This document shows, in pieces, positions 25,332 to 34,272 of a DNA stretch of 64,000 bases. The stretch spans positions 22,080-86,079 of the forward strand of contig SECP01000040.1 in assembly GCA_004193285.1 (NCBI GenBank), in the 5' to 3' direction. The notes under the pieces are model-generated. The model saw only the letters and a list, made by a program, of their open reading frames with translations, searched no databases and had not been told where the DNA came from. The first letter of the stretch is position 1; every line of letters starts with the position of its first letter. Source of the stretch: Myxococcales bacterium (GTDB taxonomy: Bacteria > Myxococcota_A > Polyangia > Polyangiales > Polyangiaceae). The position numbers were made by a program, and so were the translations under genes.

Positions 25332-26208
25332 GCTCAGAGAGACGAGGTAGCCCTCCAGATCGTGACAGTGCCCTCAGCTTGGCCGGGTTCCTGCAGACCC
25401 AGACGCCGAACACGACCGAGCCGTCCGTTTCGACCTCCGTGACGCTAGCGGGCACTCCACCATCGAGAACGACGAGCGCCGGCCAGCCATTGATGTGGCG
25501 AACCTCAAATTCTACATCGGGGTCGATCTTCCTCGAGAGGCCGATGAACAGCCGCGCTACCCTCTCCGCTCCGTGGATGACGTTCAGAGCCGTCTTCACC
25601 TGCCCGCCGCCGTCCAGCGCCGCGCGCGCGTCTTGGGCGAGGAAGGACTCGACCTTCTTCACGTCACCCGTCCGGACGGCCGCGAAAAAGGCGCCCAAGA
25701 TCGCGAGGTGTGCGTCACGTGACGCCGCGAAGCGCGGCCTTGCGGCTTGCACGTGACTGCGGGCGCGGTGCAGCAGCTGGCGCACGGCCGGCGCTTGCCG
25801 TTCGAGCACGGTCGCGGCCTCCTCCGCGGAGTACTCGAAAAGCTCGATGAGGACGAACGCAGCTCGTTCTGGGGGTGAAAGCCGCTCCAGAAGCATGAGG
25901 AACGCGAGAGAGATGGATTCCGGATCCACGGGCGTGCCCTGCAGCATCGCGCCGTCCGTCTCGAGGGGCTCCGGCAGCCATGCCCCAACGTACTCTTCGC
26001 GTCGCGCGCGAGCTGACTTCAGCTCATCGAGGCACAGGCGCGTGACCACCTGCTCCAGCCACCGCTTCGGGTGCTCGATGTTGGCGATGTGCGCGGCGAA
26101 ACGCAGATGTGCTTCTTGAAGAACGTCCTCGGCGTCGGTCACCGCGCCCAGCATTCGATAGGCCAACGTGAAGAGTGAAGGCCGATAAGCTTCGAACGTA
26201 TCCATCAT
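25324..26208 (-). CDS. sigJ: ECF41-type (SigJ-like) sigma factor with SnoaL-like C-terminus
   Basis: 294 aa from ATG at 26208, fixed by a GGAGGA Shine-Dalgarno sequence seven bases upstream. Sigma regions 2 and 4 occupy residues 1-165 (LFTLAYRMLGAVTDAEDVLQEAHLRF; LSPPERAAFVLIELFEYSAEEAATVLERQ). A SnoaL-like domain of about 120 residues follows, with the ECF41 signature DGGG (ALDGGGQVKTAL). In this group the fused C-terminal domain controls sigma activity in place of a membrane anti-sigma factor. The downstream partner here is DUF4336 rather than the common COE-type oxidoreductase. Confidence 0.88.
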   Translation of the reverse strand: MMDTFEAYRPSLFTLAYRMLGAVTDAEDVLQEAHLRFAAHIANIEHPKRWLEQVVTRLCLDELKSARARREEYVGAWLPEPLETDGAMLQGTPVDPESISLAFLMLLERLSPPERAAFVLIELFEYSAEEAATVLERQAPAVRQLLHRARSHVQAARPRFAASRDAHLAILGAFFAAVRTGDVKKVESFLAQDARAALDGGGQVKTALNVIHGAERVARLFIGLSRKIDPDVEFEVRHINGWPALVVLDGGVPASVTEVETDGSVVFGVWVCRNPAKLRALSRSGGLPRLSEHG

Positions 26209-26329
26209 GACGATTCCTCCCACGACCAAAACCTGATCCTCGAACCCCGCAGCAAGTTCCGCCCTGTCGGCGGAGCGCAACTCGTTTCAACCCAGCCCCT
26301 AGCGGCGAATCAATCGATGGTTCCCTCGG

Positions 26330-26752
26330 CTACCCAAATTCCGAACCTTCAGCTGACGTTGGGTGCTCCGCGTCGAACTGAGGAGCGCTACCACCGATGT
26401 GGTCCCAGGGTGCTTTGGAACCGACGAACGTGTGCATTTCGATTTCAACACCAGGGTCACCCTCCACTGTTCCGAGCGTTACACCGTGCACCTTCCCCTC
26501 GAAGATGCCGCACAGTGTCGAGCCACAGACCCGACAGAAGGCGAGGCCCCAGCCCGTCGGACCGACGTATTCGGCCAGCCTGTCCTTGCCGAGGACCCAG
26601 CTCAAGGTGCTACCGCTAGGAAGCTCCGCGTAGGCCGACGATGCGCCGCTGAACGCCTTACGGCAGCGCGAACAGTGACAGGCGCTCGCGCGACCGAGCA
26701 CACCATCGATCTTGTAACGAACCGCACCGCAAAAGCACCCACCCTCAAGCAT
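26330..26752 (-). CDS. GFA/CENP-V-family zinc protein
   Basis: 140 aa from ATG at 26752; a longer start at 26794 is possible. Zinc ligands are in GGCFCGAVRY (CxC), CHCSRCRKAF (CxxC) and CRVCGSTLCG, the full set for the GFA (glutathione-dependent formaldehyde-activating) family. Members bind two zincs. Most have unknown substrates and the formaldehyde role is not general. It has no operon partner. A distant paralogue lies at 47167-47574. Confidence 0.85.
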   Translation of the reverse strand: MLEGGCFCGAVRYKIDGVLGRASACHCSRCRKAFSGASSAYAELPSGSTLSWVLGKDRLAEYVGPTGWGLAFCRVCGSTLCGIFEGKVHGVTLGTVEGDPGVEIEMHTFVGSKAPWDHIGGSAPQFDAEHPTSAEGSEFG

Positions 26753-26916
26753 CAAACCTCGCTCCTGACCTCGCGTCTGTGCCGAACCACCCATAATTCA
26801 CTACGGCTTCTGAAGTTTCGCAAGCGCAACTGGGCTTCGGCGGAGGATGTCGGCATGGCCTCCACCCGCACTGGCGAGGCGCAGGAGGATTCGTGAATCA
26901 GCCGTCTCCGGCGGCG

Positions 26917-27507
26917 TCACAAACAATACGGAATGACCAGACGGGTCCTGGCCGCGTACGTAGCGTAGCCGGGGAAGTGCGCGATGAGCTCAGCGTCCTC
27001 GCGGCGCAGCGCGCGCACCGTGACCACGAACAGGTACAGAGCGCTCGGCACGAGCCAGAGGGACCCGCTGAGCAGTACGGTCCCAGCCCCCGCTAGCAGC
27101 TTCGCCAGGTACATCGGGTGGCGAATCCACGCGTAGGGCCCAGTCGTGACGAGCGCTCGCGGCAAGAGCGAGTCGTAGCAGGGTGAATAGTTTTCGCCGA
27201 GGTGTCGGAGCGCGAAATGGGTGAGCCAGAGCCCGGCTATGAGCAGTGCGGCTCCCAGCCAGCGCAGCTCGAGCTGCGAATGAAACGGGAGCAACCAGGG
27301 CGAGTTGCTCCACAAGCACGCTACGCTGACCGCGAGCTGCGCCCCGAACAGGAGCGGATTCAAGCGCCGGTAGATGGCGTCGGGCGCTGCCGCCGCTGGG
27401 CACCTTCCCGATGCGTAGCGGCGACCTTTGCGAATGCGCGCGTGCAACATGCCCCAGAGCGCCGACCAACCGAGCTGTACTATCGTGAGAGCCAGCGCGT
27501 GTACCAT
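26917..27507 (-). CDS. Isoprenylcysteine carboxyl methyltransferase-like membrane protein
   Basis: 196 aa with four to five membrane segments. The C-terminal signature RALVTTGPYAWIRHPMYLAKLLAG, followed by LRREDAELIAHFPGYATYAART, is the SAM-binding region of the ICMT/PEMT-like methyltransferase family. The bacterial substrates are mostly unknown (lipids or small hydrophobic thiols). It is encoded beside a MAPEG-family membrane protein on the same strand, with 50 bases between. Confidence 0.85.
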   Translation of the reverse strand: MVHALALTIVQLGWSALWGMLHARIRKGRRYASGRCPAAAAPDAIYRRLNPLLFGAQLAVSVACLWSNSPWLLPFHSQLELRWLGAALLIAGLWLTHFALRHLGENYSPCYDSLLPRALVTTGPYAWIRHPMYLAKLLAGAGTVLLSGSLWLVPSALYLFVVTVRALRREDAELIAHFPGYATYAARTRLVIPYCL

Positions 27508-27557
27508 GACGACGGCAGCTTAGCCCGGCCAGCGTGGCGCGCGCCTCTCCGCGAAGG

Positions 27558-28001
27558 CTAGGTGCCGCGCAAACGTGAGAGCGCGGTGACCACGCAGTGC
27601 ACCGCCAGCGCTGCCAGAATGAAGAGACCGGCGCCAAAGGCTCGGTTGCGGTGGGGCTGCTGGGCTCGCAGCATGAACCAGGTGTGCAAGGCGCGAGTGA
27701 GCGCATAGGCTGGGAAGTAAAGCCACGCGGCCCAGGGCGTCGCGCCGAGCGCAACATAAACGGCGCCGAAGACCAGAAAGTAGGGCTGTCCTTCGCCGTC
27801 GTTCCGCAGTGCTCGCTGGGGGCGAACGACTAGGTCGCTCTCGTCCGCGACCTGTTCGCCGTTCCAATGAGCGGCGTCCTCAGCATACTGAAACTTGCCC
27901 GTGCGCAGGCGGTTGGCGCCTTGCAGTGAGACGACGAAGACGAGCTTGGCGAAGAGGACGAAAGCGGCTGAGACGTAGGCGGCCATCGTGAGAGCGTGCA
28001 T
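27558..28001 (-). CDS. MAPEG-family membrane protein
   Basis: 147 aa from ATG at 28001; the longer start at 28094 overlaps the divergent AraC gene. There are four membrane helices. The loop between helices 1 and 2 (LQGANRLRTGKFQYAEDA) and VVRPQRALRNDGEGQPYFLVFG carry the Arg/Asn/Glu pattern (RxxRxxxND..E) of MAPEG proteins such as microsomal glutathione transferase. Catalysis is plausible but unproven. It is probably controlled by the divergent AraC regulator. Confidence 0.85.
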   Translation of the reverse strand: MHALTMAAYVSAAFVLFAKLVFVVSLQGANRLRTGKFQYAEDAAHWNGEQVADESDLVVRPQRALRNDGEGQPYFLVFGAVYVALGATPWAAWLYFPAYALTRALHTWFMLRAQQPHRNRAFGAGLFILAALAVHCVVTALSRLRGT

Positions 28002-28002
28002 A

Positions 28003-28794
28003 ATGAGCAGGATGGGGCTGATGTTCGGGAGCGGCTTGAACGAATCGGGCGAAGCCGGCGAGGCGTGTGTCGTCAAGGGTGGCGCCGTCCACACCAGTCG
28101 GTCGCAACGGACGACGCAGCATGCTCACTATGCGTGGAAGGTCCACGTGGGCTTGGATGCTCCGGTATGGGTGAAGCAGCGTGATAGCGGGGGCTACGGA
28201 GAGGCTCGAGTTCTCGTCATCCCCCCGAATGTTCAGCACGCGACCGGCGCCCACGGTTGGTCGGCGGCGGTGTTCTTGGAGCCTGGCTCGAGGGCAACTC
28301 CGTGGCGCGAGACAGGCGCAGCGTACTCGGTGGGTGGCCCGCAGGCGGAGCGCTTGGTTGGCCTGCTCCACGAGGCAATGAGGTCGAGCCGCGTGGACGT
28401 TGGCTGCTTCATCGACCAAGTGGCTCGATTGACCTTCGCTGCGCCCACTCCGTCGGCCTCGCTGGATGCGCGGGTGACCACGGCGCTTGCCGCGATACGC
28501 ACAGACGTGGACGTCGACCTCCGGGGGCTCGCCGAGTCGCTCGGGCTATCGCTCGACCGACTCACACACCTCGTCTCGGAGCAGACGGGCATGCCGCTGC
28601 GGCGCCACACGCTCTGGCAGCGCGTGTTGCATGTGCTGGACGCGGGAGTCCGCCCGGCAGGGCTCGCGGCGGCTGCCGTCGGGGCTGGCTTCTCCGATCA
28701 CGCGCACATGACGCGGTCGTTCCGCCGTTTTCTGGGCCGCGCTCCTTCGGAATTTCGCGCACCCCCACGAGTGATCGAGCCATGGAGCTCGTGA
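28003..28794 (+). CDS. AraC-family transcriptional regulator
   Basis: Up to 263 aa; ATGs at 28003, 28012 and 28021 are all possible, and the MAPEG start is only one base away on the other strand. The N-terminal half is cupin-like (VHTSRSQRTTQHAHYAWKVHVGLDAPVWV). The C-terminal third is the AraC double HTH: RGLAESLGLSLDRLTHLVSEQTGMPLRRHTLWQRV, then GLAAAAVGAGFSDHAHMTRSFRRFLGRAPSEF. It probably regulates the divergent MAPEG/ICMT genes. The abutting starts mean the promoters lie within coding sequence, or that the true start is further in. Confidence 0.88.
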   Translation: MSRMGLMFGSGLNESGEAGEACVVKGGAVHTSRSQRTTQHAHYAWKVHVGLDAPVWVKQRDSGGYGEARVLVIPPNVQHATGAHGWSAAVFLEPGSRATPWRETGAAYSVGGPQAERLVGLLHEAMRSSRVDVGCFIDQVARLTFAAPTPSASLDARVTTALAAIRTDVDVDLRGLAESLGLSLDRLTHLVSEQTGMPLRRHTLWQRVLHVLDAGVRPAGLAAAAVGAGFSDHAHMTRSFRRFLGRAPSEFRAPPRVIEPWSS

Positions 28795-28828
28795 TAGCGA
28801 CGGCTGCATGAACACCTGCTCCTTTGGG

Positions 28829-29284
28829 CTATGGCGCCGCAGCGGGCAGCAGGTCCAGCGGCGCGGGGGCGCCTGAGATGCGGACGTTCAAGGTGCTAAA
28901 CGTCCACTTGCCGGCGGATTTATGGGCGCTGACGGCGAGCGTGCCGGAGCCGCGCGGACCTGAGAGCGGAATGTCCAAATTGGCATCGCCGTTCGCGCCA
29001 GAGACGTTGATTTGGCCAGTCGTGAACCAGCCGGCGCGCACGGGGGTGCCCAGCGCCGCGGTGACGGAGGGATCATGCTGCGCTGCTGCGAGTGCAAGCT
29101 CGTACGCGTCCGACGAGCGCAGCGCCGCGAAGCTGACCGCGAAAATGCCGGCGATGAACAGGCAGCCCATCACCAGTACACCCAGGCAGCCAACGCCAAT
29201 CAGCAGCGGCATGCGCCGACCGCTCGCCTTTTGCGGCTGCGCTGGCGGGACGGTCGGTGGAGCTCCGGGGAACAACGGGTTCAT
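28829..29284 (-). CDS. Coa1-like single-pass membrane protein
   Basis: 151 aa from ATG at 29284, which overlaps the preceding gene's TGA (ATGA). A Pro-rich N-terminus is followed by one strong membrane segment (MPLLIGVGCLGVLVMGCLFIAGIFAVSF). An outside domain of Coa1 style (AALGTPVRAGWFTTGQINVSG, then DANLDIPLSGPRGSGTLAVSAHKSAGKWTFSTLNV) completes it. The family is related to cytochrome oxidase assembly factor Coa1, but bacterial members are often of unknown role. It is translationally coupled to the 248-aa protein upstream. Confidence 0.75.
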   Translation of the reverse strand: MNPLFPGAPPTVPPAQPQKASGRRMPLLIGVGCLGVLVMGCLFIAGIFAVSFAALRSSDAYELALAAAQHDPSVTAALGTPVRAGWFTTGQINVSGANGDANLDIPLSGPRGSGTLAVSAHKSAGKWTFSTLNVRISGAPAPLDLLPAAAP

Positions 29285-30027
29285 AGCGGGTTCTCCATGC
29301 ACGCGCCGGCCGTGACCGGACCAAACGAGAACCGAGCGCATAGCTCGGTCTTGCCGTCGCGGTCGATATCGCGGACGCCGACGCTGGCGCCGGCCCCCAC
29401 GCCGGCTGCGACTCCGTAGGTGACGCTGCTAGCACCACCGGCGGTCCCTTCGAAGCCGACTGCGGTCGCGCTGGCGCCCAGGTTCAAGCCCACGCTTCCG
29501 TCGTCATTGTGAACGCCGGCGTTGGCGCGCAGAGTGAACGTCTCCACGCTGCCACTCAACGCACCCATCTGGCCGGCGACGCGCTGAAGGCCCACCTGAA
29601 CCTCGGTTTGTGCGCCCACCTGAACGGAGGCGCTCATGACTTCTACCGCGGCGCCCGACGGATCGCGACCTTTGAGCAGCGCCACGCCGACGTACACCGA
29701 GTCGCCCGCTGCCGTTTTACCCGCGTCCATGTAGGCGGCGACCCCGAGCCGTTCGTTCGTGCGCTCTGCGTTGTTGTTGGCTGACGAGCGGGGCGAAGGC
29801 GGCGCCGCGGGTGGCAACACCGACGGCGAGGGCGGTACCGAGCTCACCAGCTTTGGCACTGCGGGGGAGCTGGTCGTGGCTTCCGGCTGCGAGCTGGCTG
29901 CTCCAGGTTGAGCCTGCGAGCTGTTCGGCGCGTCCGCCCGGCTCACCAGGCCGGCGTCGTCCGCATAGGGGTCGTAGCTTGGGCTCTCCGACCGTAAGGA
30001 GCCGCTAGATGAGATGGGGTCAGGCAT
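29281..30027 (-). CDS. Hypothetical Ser/Pro-rich protein with Gly-rich beta domain
   Basis: 248 aa from ATG at 30027. The N-terminal 115 residues are low-complexity Ser/Pro/Ala. The C-terminal half alternates short Val/Gly/Ala strands (VYVGVALLKGRD, GVHNDDGSVGLNLGASATAVG, YGVAAGVGAGASVGVRDIDRDGKTELCARFSFGPVTAGACMENPL), like a beta-solenoid or a small barrel. It has no signal peptide. It is coupled to the Coa1-like gene by an ATGA overlap. No function can be assigned. Confidence 0.6.
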   Translation of the reverse strand: MPDPISSSGSLRSESPSYDPYADDAGLVSRADAPNSSQAQPGAASSQPEATTSSPAVPKLVSSVPPSPSVLPPAAPPSPRSSANNNAERTNERLGVAAYMDAGKTAAGDSVYVGVALLKGRDPSGAAVEVMSASVQVGAQTEVQVGLQRVAGQMGALSGSVETFTLRANAGVHNDDGSVGLNLGASATAVGFEGTAGGASSVTYGVAAGVGAGASVGVRDIDRDGKTELCARFSFGPVTAGACMENPL

Positions 30028-30160
30028 GCCCGCCCCTTCGGTCACGCGGCGCCCTAGTTGCGAGAAAAATACAGGGAGGGGGCTTAGCTCAGTCCTACGC
30101 CAGCGCGGCTCCCATCGTAAACGCCTCTGCGTCCGGGCCGCTTGCCAAAGAGCTCGGAGG

Positions 30161-30985
30161 CTAGAGGTTGCGAACCTCCACGACATCCGCGGGGCCGCGC
30201 GCGCCGCCTGCGAGCCAGGCCGCGTGTGCTTGGTACGTCAGGCCGTTGCGGACGAGGGCTTCACTTTCTTGACGGCCGCACCAGTGCGCCATGGCGATCA
30301 GGCGCGGTGGCACGTGGCCGAGCAGAGCGGAGGCCGCGTAGCGCAGGTGAGCGGCGTCGCCCGCGTAGGCGTCCAGAAAGGCGTTGAGCCGCTGGTCTAT
30401 CTCTGCGGGCATGAAGTGAGTACGGCCCCAGGTCGAGCCATCCACGATGGATTCGTCCACGTGGGGCGTGAGCGGGAGGTAACGGTACGCGGTGTACGCG
30501 AGGTCCCACAGCCGCGGTCCCGGGTAACAGATGTCGAAGTCGATGGCGCCTACGAACCGTTCATCGACGAACACGTGGTTGTAGGGAGCAAAATCCACGT
30601 GGCAGATCACTTCCGCCGGCCGCTTCCCGCGCCACCACCAAACATCCGCAGCGCGCCGCTCGAAGCTGGCCGTCGCGTCGTGCCACTCGCGGAGCCGCTT
30701 GGCCACCGTGGTGAGGATGTCGGTCGACCACAGCCAATGGGGCTGATCGTGGATCGCATCCCCAGGGATGAACGACCACACGTCTCGCCCTTGCTCGTCC
30801 GTTCCCAGCGGCTCCGGCACCCACGTCACGCCCTGGGCGCGTACATGGGTCAGCAGGCGCCGAACGGTGGCGGACTGCCGCTTCGTTGGCTTTCGAACGG
30901 TGGCGCCCACGCGCACCGCGCCGCCCATGTTGCCGCCGCTCAGCGCTTGCTCGCGCTCGGCGCTCTTGGGTTCTTCGTCGAACAT
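30161..30985 (-). CDS. Aminoglycoside phosphotransferase-fold (APH) protein
   Basis: 274 aa. The kinase-like catalytic loop is CHVDFAPYNHVF, equivalent to the APH HGDxxxxN motif, and the metal-binding AIDFDICYPGPRLWDLAYTAYRYLPL follows. The N-terminal lobe is short, with WSFIPGDAIHDQPHWLW as the hinge-like region. Members phosphorylate small metabolites, sugars or antibiotics, and the substrate cannot be predicted. It stands alone. Confidence 0.85.
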   Translation of the reverse strand: MFDEEPKSAEREQALSGGNMGGAVRVGATVRKPTKRQSATVRRLLTHVRAQGVTWVPEPLGTDEQGRDVWSFIPGDAIHDQPHWLWSTDILTTVAKRLREWHDATASFERRAADVWWWRGKRPAEVICHVDFAPYNHVFVDERFVGAIDFDICYPGPRLWDLAYTAYRYLPLTPHVDESIVDGSTWGRTHFMPAEIDQRLNAFLDAYAGDAAHLRYAASALLGHVPPRLIAMAHWCGRQESEALVRNGLTYQAHAAWLAGGARGPADVVEVRNL

Positions 30986-31067
30986 TGATGCTTGCGCGGC
31001 AGTTTACGCCGCGTTCGGCTCCACTGCGCGTCCAACGGCAGCGCCCGTCGAGGTCCTGCCCGCGGCG

Positions 31068-31742
31068 CTAAGGAAACGGGGTGAGCTCGCGGCAAGGGCT
31101 CGATGGCGATTGCCGGCCGCGCGCCGCTCCGAACGTGCAGGGGCCGGCCCACGAGGGCAAGGTGATCGTCCACTTGGGGACGACGCAGAGGGCAAGCTCC
31201 ACACCCGTGAACACGGGCCAATGGTTCAGGCTGATGGTCAGCACCGCCAGAGCGCCTGGCACGACGCCGATGCGGCCTGGCTTTCGATCGGGTTCCACGG
31301 GCTCGAAACCTTCAGTTACTTGCCGCTGCGCGATGAGCAGCCAGGTCGGCGAAACTGCGTAACGCAGAGCCAGCCGAAAGCGGGTAGCCCGCTTCGTGGT
31401 TGACGCCCAGCGGCCACGAAGCCCTGCGGCGAGCAGCGAGCGGGTTGCGCCCCGCCGGTAGTAGCTTACGGCGCGATAGAACCAAAGCGGGCCTAGCGCC
31501 CAGCCGACGAGCCAGAACACCGCAACGACTCGGCTCAACACCAGCGTGGACCCGATGGTCCAATAGAAGAGGTGCGGATACAGCGAAAACGGGACATCGC
31601 GGGACGGCGTCGCGCACAAGCCGACCAGCACCAACGCCGTCAGGACGAGCGCCACACCATGGCATCCCAGCACCCACAGCCAATCGCGCCGCCGCGCCGA
31701 ACGGAATCGTCGTTCTGACTCAGCGGAGCTCTGACTCGGCAT
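31068..31742 (-). CDS. Multi-pass membrane protein, last gene of an effector-like cluster
   Basis: 224 aa from ATG at 31742; a TTG at 31748 overlaps the upstream stop. An Arg-rich N-terminus precedes membrane segments (WVLGCHGVALVLTALVLVGLCA; YPHLFYWTIGSTLVLSRVVAVFWLVGWALG; GVVPGALAVLTISLNHWPVFTGVELALCVV). No family was recognised. It follows, and is probably co-translated with, the Ig-like protein at 31745-32482. Small multi-pass proteins behind effector-like genes are often immunity proteins or anchors, which here is inference only. Confidence 0.55.
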   Translation of the reverse strand: MPSQSSAESERRFRSARRRDWLWVLGCHGVALVLTALVLVGLCATPSRDVPFSLYPHLFYWTIGSTLVLSRVVAVFWLVGWALGPLWFYRAVSYYRRGATRSLLAAGLRGRWASTTKRATRFRLALRYAVSPTWLLIAQRQVTEGFEPVEPDRKPGRIGVVPGALAVLTISLNHWPVFTGVELALCVVPKWTITLPSWAGPCTFGAARGRQSPSSPCRELTPFP

Positions 31743-31744
31743 GC

Positions 31745-32482
31745 TCAAGCGACGGCAATACCCTCGTCGACCCGAGTCTCGACGACTGCCACGCGATCGT
31801 CGTCCGCCGGCAAGAGCTCCAAGAGGGAGTAGGTTTGACCTCGAGCTCCGTCCAAAAATACCTCCCCGAAGTCGTCCGTCGTGGCCTCGAGCGTTTCCCC
31901 TTCGGACGATTGAAAGGAGGCTGGTACTTGCTTGAGAGGCTTGCCTGCTCCATCCACCAGCTCGAACACGGCGTGGGTGAGCCTGAGGGGCAGCAGCGGA
32001 ACGTCCAGCACCTCGTTCTTGTCGATATCCGCGTGGACGTCGCCGTTGACGGTGAGCTTGGCCGTGACCTCCATGAGACCGGATGTAACTTGCACCAAGT
32101 CAGGGAGCAGTAGCGGCAGCTCCGTCGTATCCGGGAGGCGAAGGAGCAGGCGCCGCCGAGGGCGACGGTGTCCGCCGCTCTCCACCGGATCAGTCAAGTT
32201 GCCCGACTGCTGTGGCGGCGCGGCCAGCGCAAAGTCCACGCCGCCAGCGCCTGCCGCGAGCGTTCCGCTGAGAGTCGCGAGCGGGGAGGGTTGGCTGCGT
32301 TCGTCTTCGCGAATCTTGCTGACGAGAACGCAGCTAAGCTCGAGCACCGCGCTGGCTTGGTCGACGTTAGGACCCGTCGCCCGCCCCAGCGGGCTGAAAC
32401 CCAGCTCGAATCCGCTAACGATGGCCCGACCACCTGGCCCCTCCGTCCGAATCGGCTGCATGAGCACGCGCAGCTGGCGCAT
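31745..32482 (-). CDS. Hypothetical protein with C-terminal Ig-like domain
   Basis: 245 aa. The first 165 residues are unrecognised, with an Arg-rich stretch at about 120. Residues about 170-225 (HAVFELVDGAGKPLKQVPASFQS, then LEATTDDFGEVFLDGARGQTYSLLEL) form an Ig-like/carboxypeptidase-regulatory-type beta-sandwich. The same type is repeated in the 1015-aa protein of this cluster and is common in type VI-secretion-associated cargo. It has no signal peptide. Its stop overlaps the next gene's possible TTG start. Confidence 0.6.
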   Translation of the reverse strand: MRQLRVLMQPIRTEGPGGRAIVSGFELGFSPLGRATGPNVDQASAVLELSCVLVSKIREDERSQPSPLATLSGTLAAGAGGVDFALAAPPQQSGNLTDPVESGGHRRPRRRLLLRLPDTTELPLLLPDLVQVTSGLMEVTAKLTVNGDVHADIDKNEVLDVPLLPLRLTHAVFELVDGAGKPLKQVPASFQSSEGETLEATTDDFGEVFLDGARGQTYSLLELLPADDDRVAVVETRVDEGIAVA

Positions 32483-32605
32483 GATCTCCGGCTACCGGAG
32501 CGCCCGAGCCGCGTCAACCGCTCGGGCGCTCCATGCACGAGGATTGACAACGGGGAACCGTTACGCGATCCAAGTTGTCGGGAACCATTCAAGGACGGGC
32601 GCGCG

Positions 32606-34261
32606 GTGGCGACTCTGGATCAGGTACTTCGGTATTCCATGTTTTCGCAGGCGGGGGCGTCGGCCAAGCTGGCCGATCAAGGCGTCGTTCCGTTCCCGAA
32701 GCCGGTCATTCCCAAAGGCAAGATCGATGACGATGACGCGGTGAAGCGTGCGGTATGGCACTTCGACCACGACGCGGGCGCCACGCCGAACCGAATCACG
32801 AACCTGACGTGCATTTCGCGTGGGATGGGCAAGGGGCGCATGGTGGTCGCCACCGAGGTCGCCGTTGAACGAGCCGGTATCGTCACGGTGCAAGGGACCG
32901 CCATCGACCTGCCTTTGACGCCCCAGTTCCTGCTCCGCAAAGGCTACCTCAGGTCCGGAAAGCTCGGGTCGGGCGCCAGTTTCCTTTACCCACTCCCGGC
33001 CGAGATCGACCTGAGCATGTCGGTCACTTTCGGGTACGACTTCAACGGCGGCGCCAGCGCCGCACCCTCCGTCATCCCCGAAGACGCGCTGGACTCGTTC
33101 GACTTCATGCCGGCACCGGGGAACGAGCCGGCAAAAGTCACGATCGGCAAAGGCCAAAAGGCTCGCGTGGTGGCCGCCCCGCTGCGCGTCATCGTGTGCA
33201 TCAGCTTCGTGACCGCGAAAGAGCGCGCCGACTTCGAGCCAGGCGGGCTCTTGGGAGCGGGGCGGGTTTGGCCCCACGTGCTCATCATCGCCAACCGGGA
33301 CATCGCGGAGAGCAGCAGCTCCATTCACGTCAAGCGCCCCGCCTCACACACCATCAAAGATATCGAGAAAGATTTCGATCACTCCATCCACGCAGACATG
33401 AACTTGGCGATCGAGTCGTCCTTGTTCGCCGACAACAACAATCTCATCGAGCTCGGGCCGGGAGCACCTTCACCCTACTGGGACGACCTGTTCGCCTGGT
33501 ACGAAGTTGCCGTCAACGCCAGCACGGGTGCGGTCCGCGCGGTCGACCCCTTGGAGAAGGGTGGTTCGATTGCTGGCGCAGTATCCGTCTTGGACACCAC
33601 TCAGCTGGCTTACACGGCGCGGAACACTCCGCGCGTCGCCCGCCAGGGAGCCTTCGACAATATCCACGTGGCTCCGACGATGACGAGCCCTCGGGCCGCC
33701 GTTCACCCGGGGGTGGGGCTGGATCGCATTTACATGGCGCCCTTCTGCGAGCACGACTGCCTGCACACGCACTGGCGTTGGGCCACGAGCAACACCGTCA
33801 AGCCGGTGTTTGGCTGGAGTCAGGTGAGCTCCGACCCACGAGTCCCCGGGCAGCCTTACCAAGTTGCCGGCGCGCCGATGGTGCCCGCCAACCAAAGCGT
33901 CACCCTCACCATGACGAGCCCGAGCAGCTTCCGCTACGACGCCAAGGCGGTGGGGAAGGACGGCGTCAATCGCTCACCCGCCATCCCATCCGGTACTTTC
34001 AGCATCTTCTTCCACCATGGCATGGCGTACGCGATCTCGCTTTCATCGGCGAAGATTCAATTCCTGGACGGCGTGATCGACGCGAATGCCATCCGCCGAA
34101 ATGAGCCGGGCGTCGGCGCGACCGCCATGCTCCACACCCCCATTCGCTACTGGCGTCTGCGCTTTGGCGGAGACGACATCTTCTTGACCGACGCGGACAA
34201 GGTGAACGAGCGCCAAAAGGTCGTGAGTCGCGCCAAGTTGCTGGCTCGCGCCAGCCCTTGA
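32606..34261 (+). CDS. Orphan 551-aa protein, His-rich motif
   Basis: 551 aa from GTG at 32606 with AAGGAC upstream; the open frame extends further 5', but it overlaps the opposite-strand gene and is Arg-rich. The protein is beta-rich (VATEVAVERAGIVTVQGTAIDLPLTP; SVTFGYDFNGGAS). It has a distinctive FCEHDCLHTHWRWA motif at about residue 380 and FSIFFHHGMAYAISL near the C-terminus, a possible metal site. There is no signal peptide or membrane segment. It converges on the 34273-39016 operon with only 11 bases between. No family was recognised. Confidence 0.65.
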   Translation: MATLDQVLRYSMFSQAGASAKLADQGVVPFPKPVIPKGKIDDDDAVKRAVWHFDHDAGATPNRITNLTCISRGMGKGRMVVATEVAVERAGIVTVQGTAIDLPLTPQFLLRKGYLRSGKLGSGASFLYPLPAEIDLSMSVTFGYDFNGGASAAPSVIPEDALDSFDFMPAPGNEPAKVTIGKGQKARVVAAPLRVIVCISFVTAKERADFEPGGLLGAGRVWPHVLIIANRDIAESSSSIHVKRPASHTIKDIEKDFDHSIHADMNLAIESSLFADNNNLIELGPGAPSPYWDDLFAWYEVAVNASTGAVRAVDPLEKGGSIAGAVSVLDTTQLAYTARNTPRVARQGAFDNIHVAPTMTSPRAAVHPGVGLDRIYMAPFCEHDCLHTHWRWATSNTVKPVFGWSQVSSDPRVPGQPYQVAGAPMVPANQSVTLTMTSPSSFRYDAKAVGKDGVNRSPAIPSGTFSIFFHHGMAYAISLSSAKIQFLDGVIDANAIRRNEPGVGATAMLHTPIRYWRLRFGGDDIFLTDADKVNERQKVVSRAKLLARASP

Positions 34262-34272
34262 GCTCCGCGGCG

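Noticed and set aside
32168..32605. 5' extension of the 551-aa orphan protein
   Set aside because: It overlaps the opposite-strand Ig-like gene and is Arg-rich, whereas a GTG at 32606 has a Shine-Dalgarno-like sequence and starts the coherent protein.
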